In this document: in pieces, positions 38,565-47,544 of the stretch
Layout: each line of letters begins with the position of its first letter
How positions within the stretch are numbered: position 1 is the first letter of the stretch
Assembly (NCBI RefSeq): GCF_007829035.1
Contig: NZ_VIVQ01000002.1
Span: 62,001 to 126,000, forward strand
DNA: 64,000 nucleotides
Source: Rudaeicoccus suwonensis
GTDB taxonomy: Bacteria > Actinomycetota > Actinomycetes > Actinomycetales > Dermatophilaceae
Direction: 5' to 3'
Made by a program: the position numbers and the translations under genes
Notes under the pieces: model-generated
Seen by the model: only the letters and a program-made list of their open reading frames with translations
Database searches by the model: none
Told to the model about the DNA's origin: nothing

Positions 38565-40859
38565 ATGCGTCATGCGTCCCGCCTCGGTTCCGTTCTCAGC
38601 CTCTTGGGGGCCTTCGTCGCCAGCGCGGTGGCGATGGGCTTGGTGGCAGCAGGTCTGCTGATCCCGGCGATCGGCTCGGCAGGGGCGGCGAGCAACGGCA
38701 GCATCAAGATGTTCAACCAGATGCCGGGCACCTTCCAGATGAACCCGCTCGCGCAGCAGTCGACGATCCTGGCGTCCGACGGTTCGGTCATCGCGACACC
38801 GTTCAACCAGAACCGCATTGTGGTGCCGTTCAACCAGATCTCGCAATACATGAAGAACGCGCAGGTCGCAATCGAGGACGCACGTTTCTATCAACACGGG
38901 GCGATCGACACCCGCGGCATCGCGCGCGCGATCACCTCAAACATCTTCAGCAACGGCACACAGGGCGCCTCGACGCTAACTCAGCAGTACGTCAAGGTCG
39001 CCCTGCAGAACCAGGCGCTGAGCGCCGGCAACACCGCCGAGGCTCAGGACCAGGTCACCCAGAGCGGCATGCAGGGCTACGTCCGCAAGCTGCAGCAGCT
39101 GAAGTACGCCGTGACACTGGAGCAGCACTACTCCAAGGACGAGATCCTCGACGGCTACCTCAACCTCGTCTATTACGGCGACCAGGCGTATGGCGTCGAA
39201 GCCGCCGCCGAGCACTACTTCGGCGTGCACGCCTCGCAGCTGAACCTTCCGGAAGCCGCGCTGCTGGCCGGCGTCGTCAACCAGCCGGGCACGCTCGACC
39301 CGGTCACGAACCTGTCAGGTGCGACGGCACGACGCAACGTGGTGCTGACGAAGATGTACCAACAGAAGATGATCAGCTACACGCAGATGGTGAACGCACA
39401 GAAGTCGCCGGTGAAGCTCAATCTCACCAACATCTCCAACAGCTGCGCGAACTCCAAATACCCCTACTTCTGCTATTACGTCGAGGCCTGGCTGCTGCAG
39501 CAGCCAGCGCTCGGGTCGACCCCGAAGGCGCGCCTGGCGGAGCTGCAGACCGGTGGCCTGACGATCAAGACCGCGTTCAACCCCAACATCGCCAACGACA
39601 TCAACAAGCAGATCGAAGCCAAGATCCCGGTCAACAACAGCGCGAATGTGCAGTCGGCGGCGATCGCTATCCAGCCGGGCACGGGTCTGGTGCTGGGCAG
39701 CGGTCAGAACACGAACTACTCGAATACCAACGGGCCGGGTAATTCCGCGATCAACCTGACGACGCCGATCGACATGAACGGCAGCCAAGGCTTCGACTTC
39801 GGTTCGGCGGCAAAGCTGTTCGCGGTCGTCACGGCACTCGAGCAGGGACAGAGTCCGAACGAGACGATCACGATCCCGCCGTACGACAGCATGAATGGCA
39901 CCTCGAAGGCACACCTGTTCCTCCCCGGACAGTTTGAGGACAAGTGCGGCCTCGGTGGACAGACCTGGTCTGTGGAGAACGACTCACCCGAGCCACGGGC
40001 TGGACAGGTCAAGTTGTCGACCGCGACCGCACAGTCCATCAACACTGCCTTTGCCGAACTCGTCAGCAAGATCGGCTCGTGCAACGTGCTGAACACGATG
40101 AAGAAGTTCGGCATGGAGACCGGCGCCGGCAACCCGATCAGCCCGAACCCGTCGTCCATCGTGCTGGGCACGTCGACGGTGACACCGCTGACTCTGACGA
40201 ATGCGTACGCGACGATCGCCGCCGGCGGCATCTACTGCCCGCCGCGCCCGGTGGTGTCGGTGACGGACGGCTCCGGCAAGACTCTTGCCTTGACCGGCAC
40301 TGCCTGCAAGCGCATCATCTCGCAGAAGATCGCTGCCGAGACGACGGAGATCTTCACCCATGTGCTGACCGACCCGAGCGGTACAGCGGCTGGTAACACC
40401 TTGGCGAATGGCCGTCCGGCCGCCGGCAAGACCGGCACCGAGAGCGAGGCCTACAACGTGTGGTTCGTGGGCTACACCCCGCAGCTCGCCACCGGCGTGT
40501 GGGTCGGCCACCAGAGCGGCAGCATCCCGCTGCAGAACATCACCCTCGCCGGCACCTTCTACAACGGCTACATCTTCGGTGGCACGCTCGCCGCGCCGAT
40601 CTGGAAGGCGATTATGGACGACGCCCTCGAGGGTCAACCGATCAAACAGTTCCAGCTGCCGGACGGCACGACACCGACGGCTGCGCCGAACACGCCGACA
40701 ACAACGACGACCGTGCCCACGCCCACGCAGACGGTTCAGCCACCAGAGCAGGACCCGTCGCCGACCACCACTCGCAAGAGACACAGATCCCCGGATCCGA
40801 CCAAGACGGTCAACCCGACGCCCAACCCGACCCGCACCAACGCGCCGGGTGACGACTGA
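38565..40859 (+). CDS. Class A penicillin-binding protein (PonA2-like)
   Basis: This 764-residue bifunctional cell-wall enzyme has an N-terminal membrane anchor (about 10-40). The GT51 glycosyltransferase shows AIEDARFYQHGAID (Glu about 104) and GASTLTQQYVK. The transpeptidase shows SAAK (Ser about 414) in place of the usual S-T/S-x-K, SIN (about 491) and AGKTGTES (Lys about 621). A Pro/Thr-rich tail with a basic RKRHR patch closes the protein; no PASTA domain is visible. It is divergent from whiB, as in mycobacteria. Confidence 0.93.
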   Translation: MRHASRLGSVLSLLGAFVASAVAMGLVAAGLLIPAIGSAGAASNGSIKMFNQMPGTFQMNPLAQQSTILASDGSVIATPFNQNRIVVPFNQISQYMKNAQVAIEDARFYQHGAIDTRGIARAITSNIFSNGTQGASTLTQQYVKVALQNQALSAGNTAEAQDQVTQSGMQGYVRKLQQLKYAVTLEQHYSKDEILDGYLNLVYYGDQAYGVEAAAEHYFGVHASQLNLPEAALLAGVVNQPGTLDPVTNLSGATARRNVVLTKMYQQKMISYTQMVNAQKSPVKLNLTNISNSCANSKYPYFCYYVEAWLLQQPALGSTPKARLAELQTGGLTIKTAFNPNIANDINKQIEAKIPVNNSANVQSAAIAIQPGTGLVLGSGQNTNYSNTNGPGNSAINLTTPIDMNGSQGFDFGSAAKLFAVVTALEQGQSPNETITIPPYDSMNGTSKAHLFLPGQFEDKCGLGGQTWSVENDSPEPRAGQVKLSTATAQSINTAFAELVSKIGSCNVLNTMKKFGMETGAGNPISPNPSSIVLGTSTVTPLTLTNAYATIAAGGIYCPPRPVVSVTDGSGKTLALTGTACKRIISQKIAAETTEIFTHVLTDPSGTAAGNTLANGRPAAGKTGTESEAYNVWFVGYTPQLATGVWVGHQSGSIPLQNITLAGTFYNGYIFGGTLAAPIWKAIMDDALEGQPIKQFQLPDGTTPTAAPNTPTTTTTVPTPTQTVQPPEQDPSPTTTRKRHRSPDPTKTVNPTPNPTRTNAPGDD

Positions 40860-40881
40860 CCATCAGGTCTGCTCGATGACA

Positions 40882-40918
40882 GATCGGCCCGGGAACCGCA
40901 ACGGTTCCCGGGCCGATC
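40882..40918. terminator. Very strong 17-bp terminator hairpin
   Basis: GATCGGCCCGGGAACCG and CGGTTCCCGGGCCGATC are perfect complements around the 3-base loop CAA. It lies between the convergent PBP and YqeY genes. No long U-run is present, so it may act by stem strength. Confidence 0.8.
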
Positions 40919-41004
40919 CACATTCGCTGGTGCTGCCGACGGCCTGAGATCTATCGGTGGTATCGCGCAGTCCGCCCGGCGCAGGTCAGCCCCGCGCGTT
41001 CGCC

Positions 41005-41457
41005 TCAGCCGGCGAGCGCCTTCTTGACGAGGGCTGCGACCTTGCCGCCGTCGGCGCGGCCGGCCACCTGCGGCTGGACGACCTTCATGACCTGACCCAT
41101 TGCGGCCATCCCAGTTGCGCCGGTCTGCGAAATTGCTTCAGCCACAATGGATGCCAGCTCAGCCTCGGACAACTGCGCGGGCAGGTACCCCTCCAGAACT
41201 GCCAGCTCGTCGCGCTCCTTGGAGGCGAGTTCGGCGCGACCAGCACCGTCATACGCCTCGGCAGCTTCGCGGCGCTTCTTGGCCTCTTTGACGATGACCT
41301 GTTGCACGTCGTCGTCGGTGAGATCGCGGTGCTCTTTGCCGGCGACCTCGGCGTTGGTGATCGCGGCGAGAGTCATCCGCAGGGTGCCGGCGCGGAGTTG
41401 GTCGCGCTCGCGGATCGCGGCGGTGAGGTCGTCCTGCAGGGTCTGCTTGCTGGTCAT
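41005..41457 (-). CDS. GatB/YqeY-domain protein
   Basis: The 150-residue protein is a single YqeY domain: RAGTLRMTLAAITNAEV at about 22-38, then EAYDGAGRAELASKERDELAVLEGYLP and LVKKALA at the end. The domain is shared with the tail of the GatB amidotransferase subunit, which binds tRNA, but the role of the free form is unsettled. ATG 41457 begins MTSKQTLQDDL. It is divergent from the phosphoesterase gene, with 35 bases between starts, so the promoters overlap. Confidence 0.9.
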   Translation of the reverse strand: MTSKQTLQDDLTAAIRERDQLRAGTLRMTLAAITNAEVAGKEHRDLTDDDVQQVIVKEAKKRREAAEAYDGAGRAELASKERDELAVLEGYLPAQLSEAELASIVAEAISQTGATGMAAMGQVMKVVQPQVAGRADGGKVAALVKKALAG

Positions 41458-41492
41458 GGGGCCAAGTCTCGCACCGTCATACTGGAGTCCTC

Positions 41493-42437
41493 ATGCATGC
41501 ACTGACCAAAACCGCCGCCACCGTCACTGCCGCCGGGGTGGGTGCGCTGGCGTGGGGGTCGCTGGTGGAGCGCCACCTCTACACGCTGCGACGGACGACA
41601 TTGCCGGTGCTGGCGCCCGGGTCGCGACCGCTGCGCGTGCTGCACGTGACCGACCTGCACCTGGTGCCGCGCCAAGAGCGCCGCATCGCGTGGGTCCGCG
41701 GGCTCGCCCGGCTCGAGCCGGATTTCGTGCTCAACACCGGCGACAACTGCTCCGACCTCGATGCCATACCGGCGGTGCTGCGCTCGATGGAGCCGCTCAT
41801 GGAGTTCCCTGGCGCGTATGTGCTGGGCTCCAACGATTACTTCGGGCCGAAGCCGAAGAATCCGCTGCGGTACATAGGGATCGGCTCGCCGCTGGAGCGT
41901 GGTGAGGGGATGGGCGTCCCGACTCTGCCGGTCGAGGACCTCATCGCCGGGTTCTCCGCGGCCGGCTGGCTCGATCTCAACAACGCCCGCAAGCGCACGT
42001 ATGTCGCAGACGTCCCGCTGGAACTGGTCGGTGTCGATGACCCGCACATCGCGCGGGACGACTACGCGTCGGTCGCGGGCGCCGCCGCGGCAGATGTCGC
42101 GCTGACGATGGGGGTGGTGCATGCGCCATACACCCACGTCCTCGACCCGATGGCCGCGGACGGTGCCGGTCTGATCGTGGCCGGGCACACGCACGGCGGG
42201 CAGGTGTGCGTGCCGTTCTATGGGGCGCTGACGACGAACTGCGACCTGCCGAACAATCGCGCGAGTGGGGTGTCGCGCTGGTGGCCGGGCGCTGCGGCCG
42301 GCGGGAGAGCGCCGGCGGATGCGGCATACCTGGAGGTGTCTGCGGGGCTGGGGCACAACAAATACAACGCGATCCGGTTCGCGTGCCGGCCCGAGGCGAC
42401 TTTGATGACGCTGGTGCCGCGAGGCGGGGCCGGGTGA
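41493..42437 (+). CDS. Calcineurin-like metallophosphoesterase
   Basis: The 314-residue protein has the metal motifs VTDLHLV (about 53-59), NTGDNCSDLD, YVLGSNDYFGP (the usual GNHE variant) and VAGHTHGGQVC. A short N-terminal hydrophobic segment (about 5-22) may anchor it to the membrane, as in YkuE-like enzymes acting near the cell envelope. Its place after the PBP matches Rv3683 in mycobacteria. GGAG lies nine bases before the ATG. Substrate is unknown. Confidence 0.9.
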   Translation: MHALTKTAATVTAAGVGALAWGSLVERHLYTLRRTTLPVLAPGSRPLRVLHVTDLHLVPRQERRIAWVRGLARLEPDFVLNTGDNCSDLDAIPAVLRSMEPLMEFPGAYVLGSNDYFGPKPKNPLRYIGIGSPLERGEGMGVPTLPVEDLIAGFSAAGWLDLNNARKRTYVADVPLELVGVDDPHIARDDYASVAGAAAADVALTMGVVHAPYTHVLDPMAADGAGLIVAGHTHGGQVCVPFYGALTTNCDLPNNRASGVSRWWPGAAAGGRAPADAAYLEVSAGLGHNKYNAIRFACRPEATLMTLVPRGGAG

Positions 42438-42589
42438 CACGGGGTTCGCTGGTTGATGCGCGGGTGACGCTCGCTGATGGGCGGTAAAGCCCAACCCGGG
42501 ATACCGCCGACCCGATTGGGCGATTGGCGGGGTCAGCTTGTATCGTTTGACCTCGCTGCGCAACGCCGTCAGGCAGGTGCAGCAAGCCA

Positions 42590-42663
42590 CGGGGTGTGGC
42601 GCAGCTTGGTAGCGCGCGTCGTTCGGGACGACGAGGCCGCAGGTTCAAATCCTGTCACCCCGA
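42590..42663 (+). tRNA. tRNA-Pro (anticodon CGG)
   Basis: A complete cloverleaf fits: acceptor CGGGGTG with CACCCCG, D arm GCGC-AGCTTGGTA-GCGC, anticodon stem CGTCG/CGACG around loop TTCGGGA (anticodon CGG) and T arm with GGTTCAAATCC. The discriminator is A and CCA is not encoded. It is followed by a strong terminator. Confidence 0.95.
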
Positions 42664-42672
42664 CTCGTTGGC

Positions 42673-42715
42673 AAACCGGCCCTGACCTGCGGAAACGCGG
42701 AGTCAGGGCCGGTTT
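42673..42715 (+). terminator. Intrinsic terminator of the tRNA gene
   Basis: AAACCGGCCCTGAC and GTCAGGGCCGGTTT form a perfect 14-bp stem with a 15-base loop, followed by TTTTC. Confidence 0.9.
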
Positions 42716-42763
42716 TCTGTGCCCGAAGGACGTGTGCCGCCGCCGCGATTTGGCCTGAAACCG

Positions 42764-42862
42764 CCGATTCGGCGACTTACGTGTGACTGGCGAGGCCAGA
42801 GCCATCGGTATGACGCATGTGACACTCTTCGAGACCGCATCGGCGACTTATGGCGAGGTCGT
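42764..42862. repeat. Diverged copies of the CGGCGACTTA phrase found also near the SGNH genes
   Basis: CGCCGATTCGGCGACTTA followed by CGTGTG, and a shorter TCGGCGACTTATGGCGAG 76 bases later, resemble CGCCGAATCGGCGAGTTA-TGTGTG of the 92-bp repeats at 57.5 and 60.3 kb. The stretch lies between the tRNA-Pro terminator and the insertion sequence and holds no gene. Confidence 0.5.
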
Positions 42863-42910
42863 CCACGCAAGTTGAAGTTGCGCCGCTTTCCGCGGGGAGC
42901 AGTTGGTCAA

Positions 42911-44320
42911 GTCCCTGGTAGTGGTGTAGCGGGGTGCGTTCTCCTTGTTGAGGTTTTAGGTGGTGAGTTGGGGTAGGTGATCAGCTCCGATCTGGGGTTC
43001 GGTGCCGGGCGTGGGGGTGATGCGGCATCGGGTGAGGATGTCGAGGCCGAGGTAGCGGCGTCCTTCTGCCCATTCGTCGGTTTGCTCGGCCAGGACGGCT
43101 CCGACCAGGCGCACGATCGCGGCCCGGTGGGGGAAGATGCCGACGGAGTCGGTACGGCGGCGGATCTCCCGGTTGAGGCGTTCGGTGGGGTTGTTGGACC
43201 AGATCTGGGTCCACACGTCTTTGGGGAACGTGGTGAACGCCAGGATGTCCGCGCGAGCAGCGTCGAGGTGGGCGTGCACGTCGGGCAGCTTCTCCTGGAC
43301 GTAGTCCAGGAGCCGGTCGAACTGGGCATGCACGCTGGCCGTGTCGGGTTGGTCATACACCGAGTGCAGCATCGCTTTGACTGCTGGCCACATGCTTTTC
43401 GGTGTCACGCTCATGAGGTTCGCGGCGTAGTGCGTGCGGCAGCGTTGCCAGGACGCGCCGGGTAGGTTCGCGCCGATCGCTTCCACCAGGCCGTGGTGGG
43501 CGTCGGAAGTGACCAGTCGGACACCGCTCAGGCCGCGGGCGACCAAGTCGGCGAAGAACTCCTTCCACGCCGGCCCGGTCTCTGAGGTGGCTACCCGTAG
43601 GCCGAGGACTTCGCGGTGGCCGTCCCCGTTGACACCAGTCGCTAACAAGGCGACGGCGTTGATCACCCGCCCGCCTTCACGCACTTTCATCGTGAGCGCG
43701 TCAGCGGTCACGAACGTGAACGGACCCGCATCACTCAAGGGCCGGTGCCGGAAGTCCTCGACGATGCCATCGAGATCGGCTGCCATCCGAGACACCTGCG
43801 ATTTCGACAGTGAGTCGATGCCCAATGTCTTCACCAACTTGTCCATCCGGCGGGTAGACACCCCGGCCAGGTAGCAGTCCGCGACCACGGTGATCAACGC
43901 GGACTCGGTGCGTTTGCGTCGTTCCAGCAGCCACTGGGGAAAGTAGGTCCCGGTGCGTAGCTTCGGGATCGCGACGTCGATTGTGCCGACCCTGGTGTCC
44001 AAGGGCCGGTGACGGTACCCGTTGCGTTGCGCGGACCGCTCGGGTGAGGGACGACCGTACTCGGCGCCCACGACCGCGTCAGCGTCCGCGGACAACAACG
44101 CGTTAATCACCGTTTGCAACAGACTGCGCATCAGATCCGGACTGGCTTCGGACAAGGCCTCGCTCAGCAAGCTGGCAGGGTCGACAATATGTGGTGCGGT
44201 CATCGTGATGACTCCATTCGAGAGTGCAGTGAGACGTTCACTCGAAGGATCACGCGGTGGCCGCACCCACGTCCACTACCAGGACGATCACGGCGACCGC
44301 GCTACACCACTATGCGGGAC
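42911..44320 (-). mobile_element. IS256-family insertion sequence
   Basis: The ends GTCCC(TGG)TAGTGGTGTAGCG at 42911 and, inverted, GTCCC(GCA)TAGTGGTGTAGCG at 44320 form imperfect terminal inverted repeats of about 24 bases around a single transposase gene, total about 1410 bases. Flanks show no 8-9 bp target duplication: the left flank ends TTGGTCAA and the right begins TCAACTGA. A post-insertion rearrangement or an old insertion is possible. Confidence 0.85.
42956..44203 (-). CDS. IS256-family (mutator-type) transposase
   Basis: The 415-residue DDE transposase has FVTADALTMKVREGG (first Asp), LVTSDAHHGLVEAIG (second Asp) and SNNPTERLNREIRRRTDSVGI (acidic residue region, Glu in PTERLN) plus the family phrase AEYGRPSPERSAQRNGYR near the N-terminus. 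The ATG at 44203 (MTAPHIVDP) fits homologues and keeps the terminal repeat outside the gene. The frame is intact, so the element may be active. Confidence 0.93.
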   Translation of the reverse strand: MTAPHIVDPASLLSEALSEASPDLMRSLLQTVINALLSADADAVVGAEYGRPSPERSAQRNGYRHRPLDTRVGTIDVAIPKLRTGTYFPQWLLERRKRTESALITVVADCYLAGVSTRRMDKLVKTLGIDSLSKSQVSRMAADLDGIVEDFRHRPLSDAGPFTFVTADALTMKVREGGRVINAVALLATGVNGDGHREVLGLRVATSETGPAWKEFFADLVARGLSGVRLVTSDAHHGLVEAIGANLPGASWQRCRTHYAANLMSVTPKSMWPAVKAMLHSVYDQPDTASVHAQFDRLLDYVQEKLPDVHAHLDAARADILAFTTFPKDVWTQIWSNNPTERLNREIRRRTDSVGIFPHRAAIVRLVGAVLAEQTDEWAEGRRYLGLDILTRCRITPTPGTEPQIGADHLPQLTT

Positions 44321-44407
44321 TCAACTGAGCAGGTTTGATGCCTGGCGTCACTGAAGCGATCGGCGACCTCATCACTTGTGCCCCGGACCACCGCGCGGTC
44401 GACCGGC

Positions 44408-45019
44408 TCAGAGCTTCGGCAGCAACGACATCAATCGGTCGAGGCGAGCAGGGTCGGAACGCTCTGATCGAGGCTGAAACAGCCGAGCCTGCAGGTCGCT
44501 GGGCTCTGGGAACTGCCACAGCACGTGCCCCGGCTCGATACCGTCGAGAGCGTGGTACCACTGGCGCAGCGGATCAGACAGCTGTGCGTGAAGATCGAAT
44601 GATCGTCGTTGCCTGGTGTGGTCTGCCTGGCGGTGCTCACTGAGCGTCGCCATAGACGGGATGGCCGTAACGACCACGTCAGCGAATCCGAGCCGATCTT
44701 CGGCGAACGCGCGCCGCACAGCCGCTAGCTCCTCGGCGAAGCGATCTCGAGGAGCAACGCCGATCCGATTGAGACACCAGCTGTAGTGAAGCTTGACCGG
44801 ATCGGTGTCGCACAGCACCACGGGGTTGTGCATCTCGAGCTTCCGCGCTGCCGCCCAGCGCGCGCTGTTCACCTCAGTCCAGTACGCAGCCTGCGCCGAT
44901 ACATCGCTGCGGTCCGGCTCCCGCCCAGAAGGAACGTATTCCTCGACGACAGGGAGTCCACTGCGATGGCACCACGTCGTCTTACCGGCGGCGCTCGGTC
45001 CCTCCACGACAACGATCAC
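44408..45019 (-). CDS. P-loop kinase-like ATPase (thymidylate-kinase-type fold)
   Basis: The 203-residue product begins VIVVVEGPSAAGKTTWC, a Walker A of nucleotide-kinase type within the first 15 residues, then VVEEYVPSGREPDR and VVLCDTDPVKLHYSW (acceptor or Walker B region). It is probably a small-molecule or nucleoside kinase; related stand-alone proteins often accompany accessory DNA. The GTG at 45019 gives the natural N-terminus and has GAGAAG directly upstream; the open frame extends 105 codons further without support. It lies just right of the insertion sequence. Confidence 0.75.
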   Translation of the reverse strand: MIVVVEGPSAAGKTTWCHRSGLPVVEEYVPSGREPDRSDVSAQAAYWTEVNSARWAAARKLEMHNPVVLCDTDPVKLHYSWCLNRIGVAPRDRFAEELAAVRRAFAEDRLGFADVVVTAIPSMATLSEHRQADHTRQRRSFDLHAQLSDPLRQWYHALDGIEPGHVLWQFPEPSDLQARLFQPRSERSDPARLDRLMSLLPKL

Positions 45020-45193
45020 CTTCTCATCTTGGGCCCGGCACGAAATCTCGCAAAGTGACCTCCGGCTGGACGTCGTTCCTGCCTCGCTCACCGACGCACT
45101 GAGACCGAACCGCTCGGACAGCGAGGTATGACGGGGCTCGGCGAACGTGACGTACGATCCCGCGTCTGACCGCAACTGCGACGACCAGCGGGC

Positions 45194-45199
45194 CACTAT
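45194..45199 (+). promoter_or_regulatory. -10 box of a leaderless promoter (SDR gene)
   Basis: CACTAT ends six bases before the ATG at 45206, and no ribosome-binding site intervenes. Confidence 0.4.
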
Positions 45200-45205
45200 G
45201 GGTGC

Positions 45206-46045
45206 ATGACATCTCAACCCGTCGCACTGGTCACCGGAACGTCGAGCGGCATCGGCTTGTGGACCGCGGTGAAGCTCGCCCAGCGCGGTGTCACGGTGGT
45301 CGCCACAATGCGCAACCCAGCCCGAGGCGACCAACTGCGTTCAGCAGCAACGGAATCCGGCGTCGAGGTCGACATACGTGCTCTCGATGTGACCGATCAT
45401 GACGCTGCCGCGGAGTGCGTCGCCGCAGTGCAGGCTGATCACGGCGGCATCGACATACTCGTCAACAACGCCGGGCGCGGATCCGTCGCCACTCTCGAGC
45501 AGTTGAACACCGAGGCGCTGCAGGAGCAGCTCGACGTGAACTACCTCGGCGTCGCCGAACTGACCCGGCTCGTGTTACCCGGAATGCGCCGCGCGGGGTC
45601 CGGCCGCGTCGTGACCGTCACCAGCGTCGGAGGCGTCGTCGGGCAACCGTTCGCCGATGCATATTGCGCCGCGAAGTTTGCCGTCGAGGGGCTCATGCAG
45701 TCGCTGGCGCCGGTCATGGCGCGCTTCGGCGTCGGCATCAGTGTCGTCGAACCTGCGGCCGTGGCAAGCGATTTCGTCGCCAACACCGGTGCCGAAGAAC
45801 GCGATACCGACCCGAACGATCCTTACGCAGCGCTACTCGCGGCATACCTGCGTCGCGCCCGGACCTCGTTCGCCGCAGCCCAGCACCCTCGCGACGCCGC
45901 CGAGACAGTGGTCGAGGCAGCCCTCAGCACGGAGCCGAAGTTCCGCTGGCAGACCTCCGATTCGGCGCACGCGTTCGCCGGGCTGTCACTGACCGATCTG
46001 GATGGCGCTCGCGTGCTGGTCCAGACGAACACCTGGCTCGACTGA
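45206..46045 (+). CDS. Short-chain dehydrogenase/reductase
   Basis: The 279-residue classical SDR has the cofactor motif TGTSSGIG (about 10-17), LDVTD, LVNNAGRG (about 86-93), catalytic Ser in VTVTSVGG and YCAAK (about 152-156). It would oxidise or reduce an alcohol/ketone with NAD(P). The substrate is unknown; the longer C-terminus (RWQTSDSAHAF) resembles retinol/short-chain-like actinobacterial SDRs. The ATG follows a CACTAT box by six bases. It is convergent with the permease gene. Confidence 0.88.
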   Translation: MTSQPVALVTGTSSGIGLWTAVKLAQRGVTVVATMRNPARGDQLRSAATESGVEVDIRALDVTDHDAAAECVAAVQADHGGIDILVNNAGRGSVATLEQLNTEALQEQLDVNYLGVAELTRLVLPGMRRAGSGRVVTVTSVGGVVGQPFADAYCAAKFAVEGLMQSLAPVMARFGVGISVVEPAAVASDFVANTGAEERDTDPNDPYAALLAAYLRRARTSFAAAQHPRDAAETVVEAALSTEPKFRWQTSDSAHAFAGLSLTDLDGARVLVQTNTWLD

Positions 46046-46068
46046 GCTGTAGCGAACCAGCGGGCTCG

Positions 46069-47238
46069 CTAGTGGTGATGGTGCGCAGGTGCGTCGTCAT
46101 CGGTCGCAGGTGCTCCGCCCATCATCTTCAGCATTCCCGCGCCGCCGGACCGCACGAACCGAAGGATCAGCCCCGCTGCGATGATCACGAAGACGATGTT
46201 GAGGTAGGTCGTGTAGTTCCACGAGATCCCGCTGGCGCCGGTGAACGCGTGCCCCGCCGACGGGATCAGGTGCAGCAGGTGAAAGATGACCTCAACCAGG
46301 TAGCCGCCCGCGACCATCGCCACGTAAAACACCCCGACGATGCGCGCGGTCATCGCCCAGCCGTAGTACTTCTTGTAGATCGCCAGAATGGGCAGGATCA
46401 ACAGGTCGGCGAACAGGAACGACACCACGCCCCCGAAGCTGATGCCGCCGTTCCACAGGACGGCCGCGAGGGGCACGTTGCCGATCGAGCACACAAAGCT
46501 CGCGATTGAGATCAGCGGACCGACGATCGGGCCCCAGAGCAGGGTGAGGGTGCCGTGGCCGTGCAGGAACAGACGTCGCCAAAAGTCCACCGGCACCCAG
46601 GCCGCGACCGCGCCGGCGATGAGCAATCCGACGGCGATGTCACGTATGACGGCGGCCCACTCCATCACGAAAATCTGGCTGACCGAGGTCAACCCACGCG
46701 CGGAGAACAGCCGTGCCCAGACACTGCCTTCGCCGTCCACGGACATGTCCATTGCCGCGTGGCCCTCCATCGACCCGGCGAGACCTTTGCTCGTCTGAGC
46801 TTGCGCGTCGCGGATGAGCTTGTCCCGCAGCACGATTCGGAACATCAGCGCGACTAGGACGATGATGATCGGGCCACCGACGAACTCCGCGAGGGTGAAC
46901 TGCCAGCCGAGCAGCAGCGCGAGGATGATGCCGAGCTCAACGACGAGGTTGGTCGAGGCGATCTCGAAGACCATCGCTGCGGTGAAACTCGCGCCCCTGC
47001 GGAACAACGACCGCGCGAGCGCGACAGCGGCATACGAACACGACGATGACGCCGCGCCCAGCCCGGCGGACTTCAGCAGCGTGCTCGGCCGGTCGTCACC
47101 CAGGAGTTTGACCACAGTGCTGCGACGTACGAGCGCCTGTACGACAGACGCAAGCAGGAAGCCGAGGATCAACGACCAGAGAATCTGCCAGGCCATCGTG
47201 CCCGCCGTGCGGAGCGCTTCGAGGATCGGGCCAAGCAT
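46069..47238 (-). CDS. Permease of the DUF318/SO_0444 (Cu/Zn efflux-like) family
   Basis: This 389-residue protein has about eight to ten membrane helices in two related halves. Key phrases are AASSSCSYAAVALARSLF (Cys about 67) with FEIASTNLVVELG, and SFVCSIGNVPLAAVLWNGG in the second half, so each half carries a conserved Cys. The C-terminus is DDDAPAHHHH, a possible metal-binding tail. The family includes YraQ/ArsP-type permeases and SO_0444 metal efflux proteins. A CsoR-type palindrome lies 67 bases upstream, which points to copper control. Confidence 0.85.
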   Translation of the reverse strand: MLGPILEALRTAGTMAWQILWSLILGFLLASVVQALVRRSTVVKLLGDDRPSTLLKSAGLGAASSSCSYAAVALARSLFRRGASFTAAMVFEIASTNLVVELGIILALLLGWQFTLAEFVGGPIIIVLVALMFRIVLRDKLIRDAQAQTSKGLAGSMEGHAAMDMSVDGEGSVWARLFSARGLTSVSQIFVMEWAAVIRDIAVGLLIAGAVAAWVPVDFWRRLFLHGHGTLTLLWGPIVGPLISIASFVCSIGNVPLAAVLWNGGISFGGVVSFLFADLLILPILAIYKKYYGWAMTARIVGVFYVAMVAGGYLVEVIFHLLHLIPSAGHAFTGASGISWNYTTYLNIVFVIIAAGLILRFVRSGGAGMLKMMGGAPATDDDAPAHHHH

Positions 47239-47544
47239 TCACATCACCGCTGACTTTTGTCGACACGTCGGCGCGGGCAACACGCCCGCACGACCAGTCG
47301 AAACTATACCCCTAGGGGGTATATTCCAGAGATCAACGACACCGGCTGCACGGATGTGCGACCAGCTTGGTCTCCGGCACACCCCGTTGACCTGTCACCA
47401 GGTGTCGTTGGCACACGGTCACAACGGCCGCTGGGGCCAGGTCGACGGATGGCGTCGTGAGTGGCAGGAGATGTCTGGACGACCGGTTAGACTCACGCCC
47501 GGGACGAGAAAAATTTCCAGATTCACGCGTTGTTGGAGGGCCCA
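47239..47544. other. Divergent spacer between permease and Tat-exported protein genes
   Basis: The 306-base spacer holds the CsoR-like operator near its left end. The rest, including small frames on the plus strand, shows no coding signal; GGAGGG at 47535-47540 serves the rightward gene. Confidence 0.6.
47305..47323. promoter_or_regulatory. CsoR-type copper operator
   Basis: TATACCCCTAGGGGGTATA is a near-perfect palindrome matching the TACCC-N4-GGGTA pattern of CsoR operators. It lies 67 bases upstream of the permease start. No csoR gene is in the window. Confidence 0.75.

Noticed and set aside
42477-42758. 93-codon frame across the tRNA-Pro
   Set aside because: It overlaps a clear tRNA and its terminator.
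42903-44328. Target-site duplication of the insertion sequence
   Set aside because: The 8-9 bases outside the two ends do not match; only a chance TCAA is shared.
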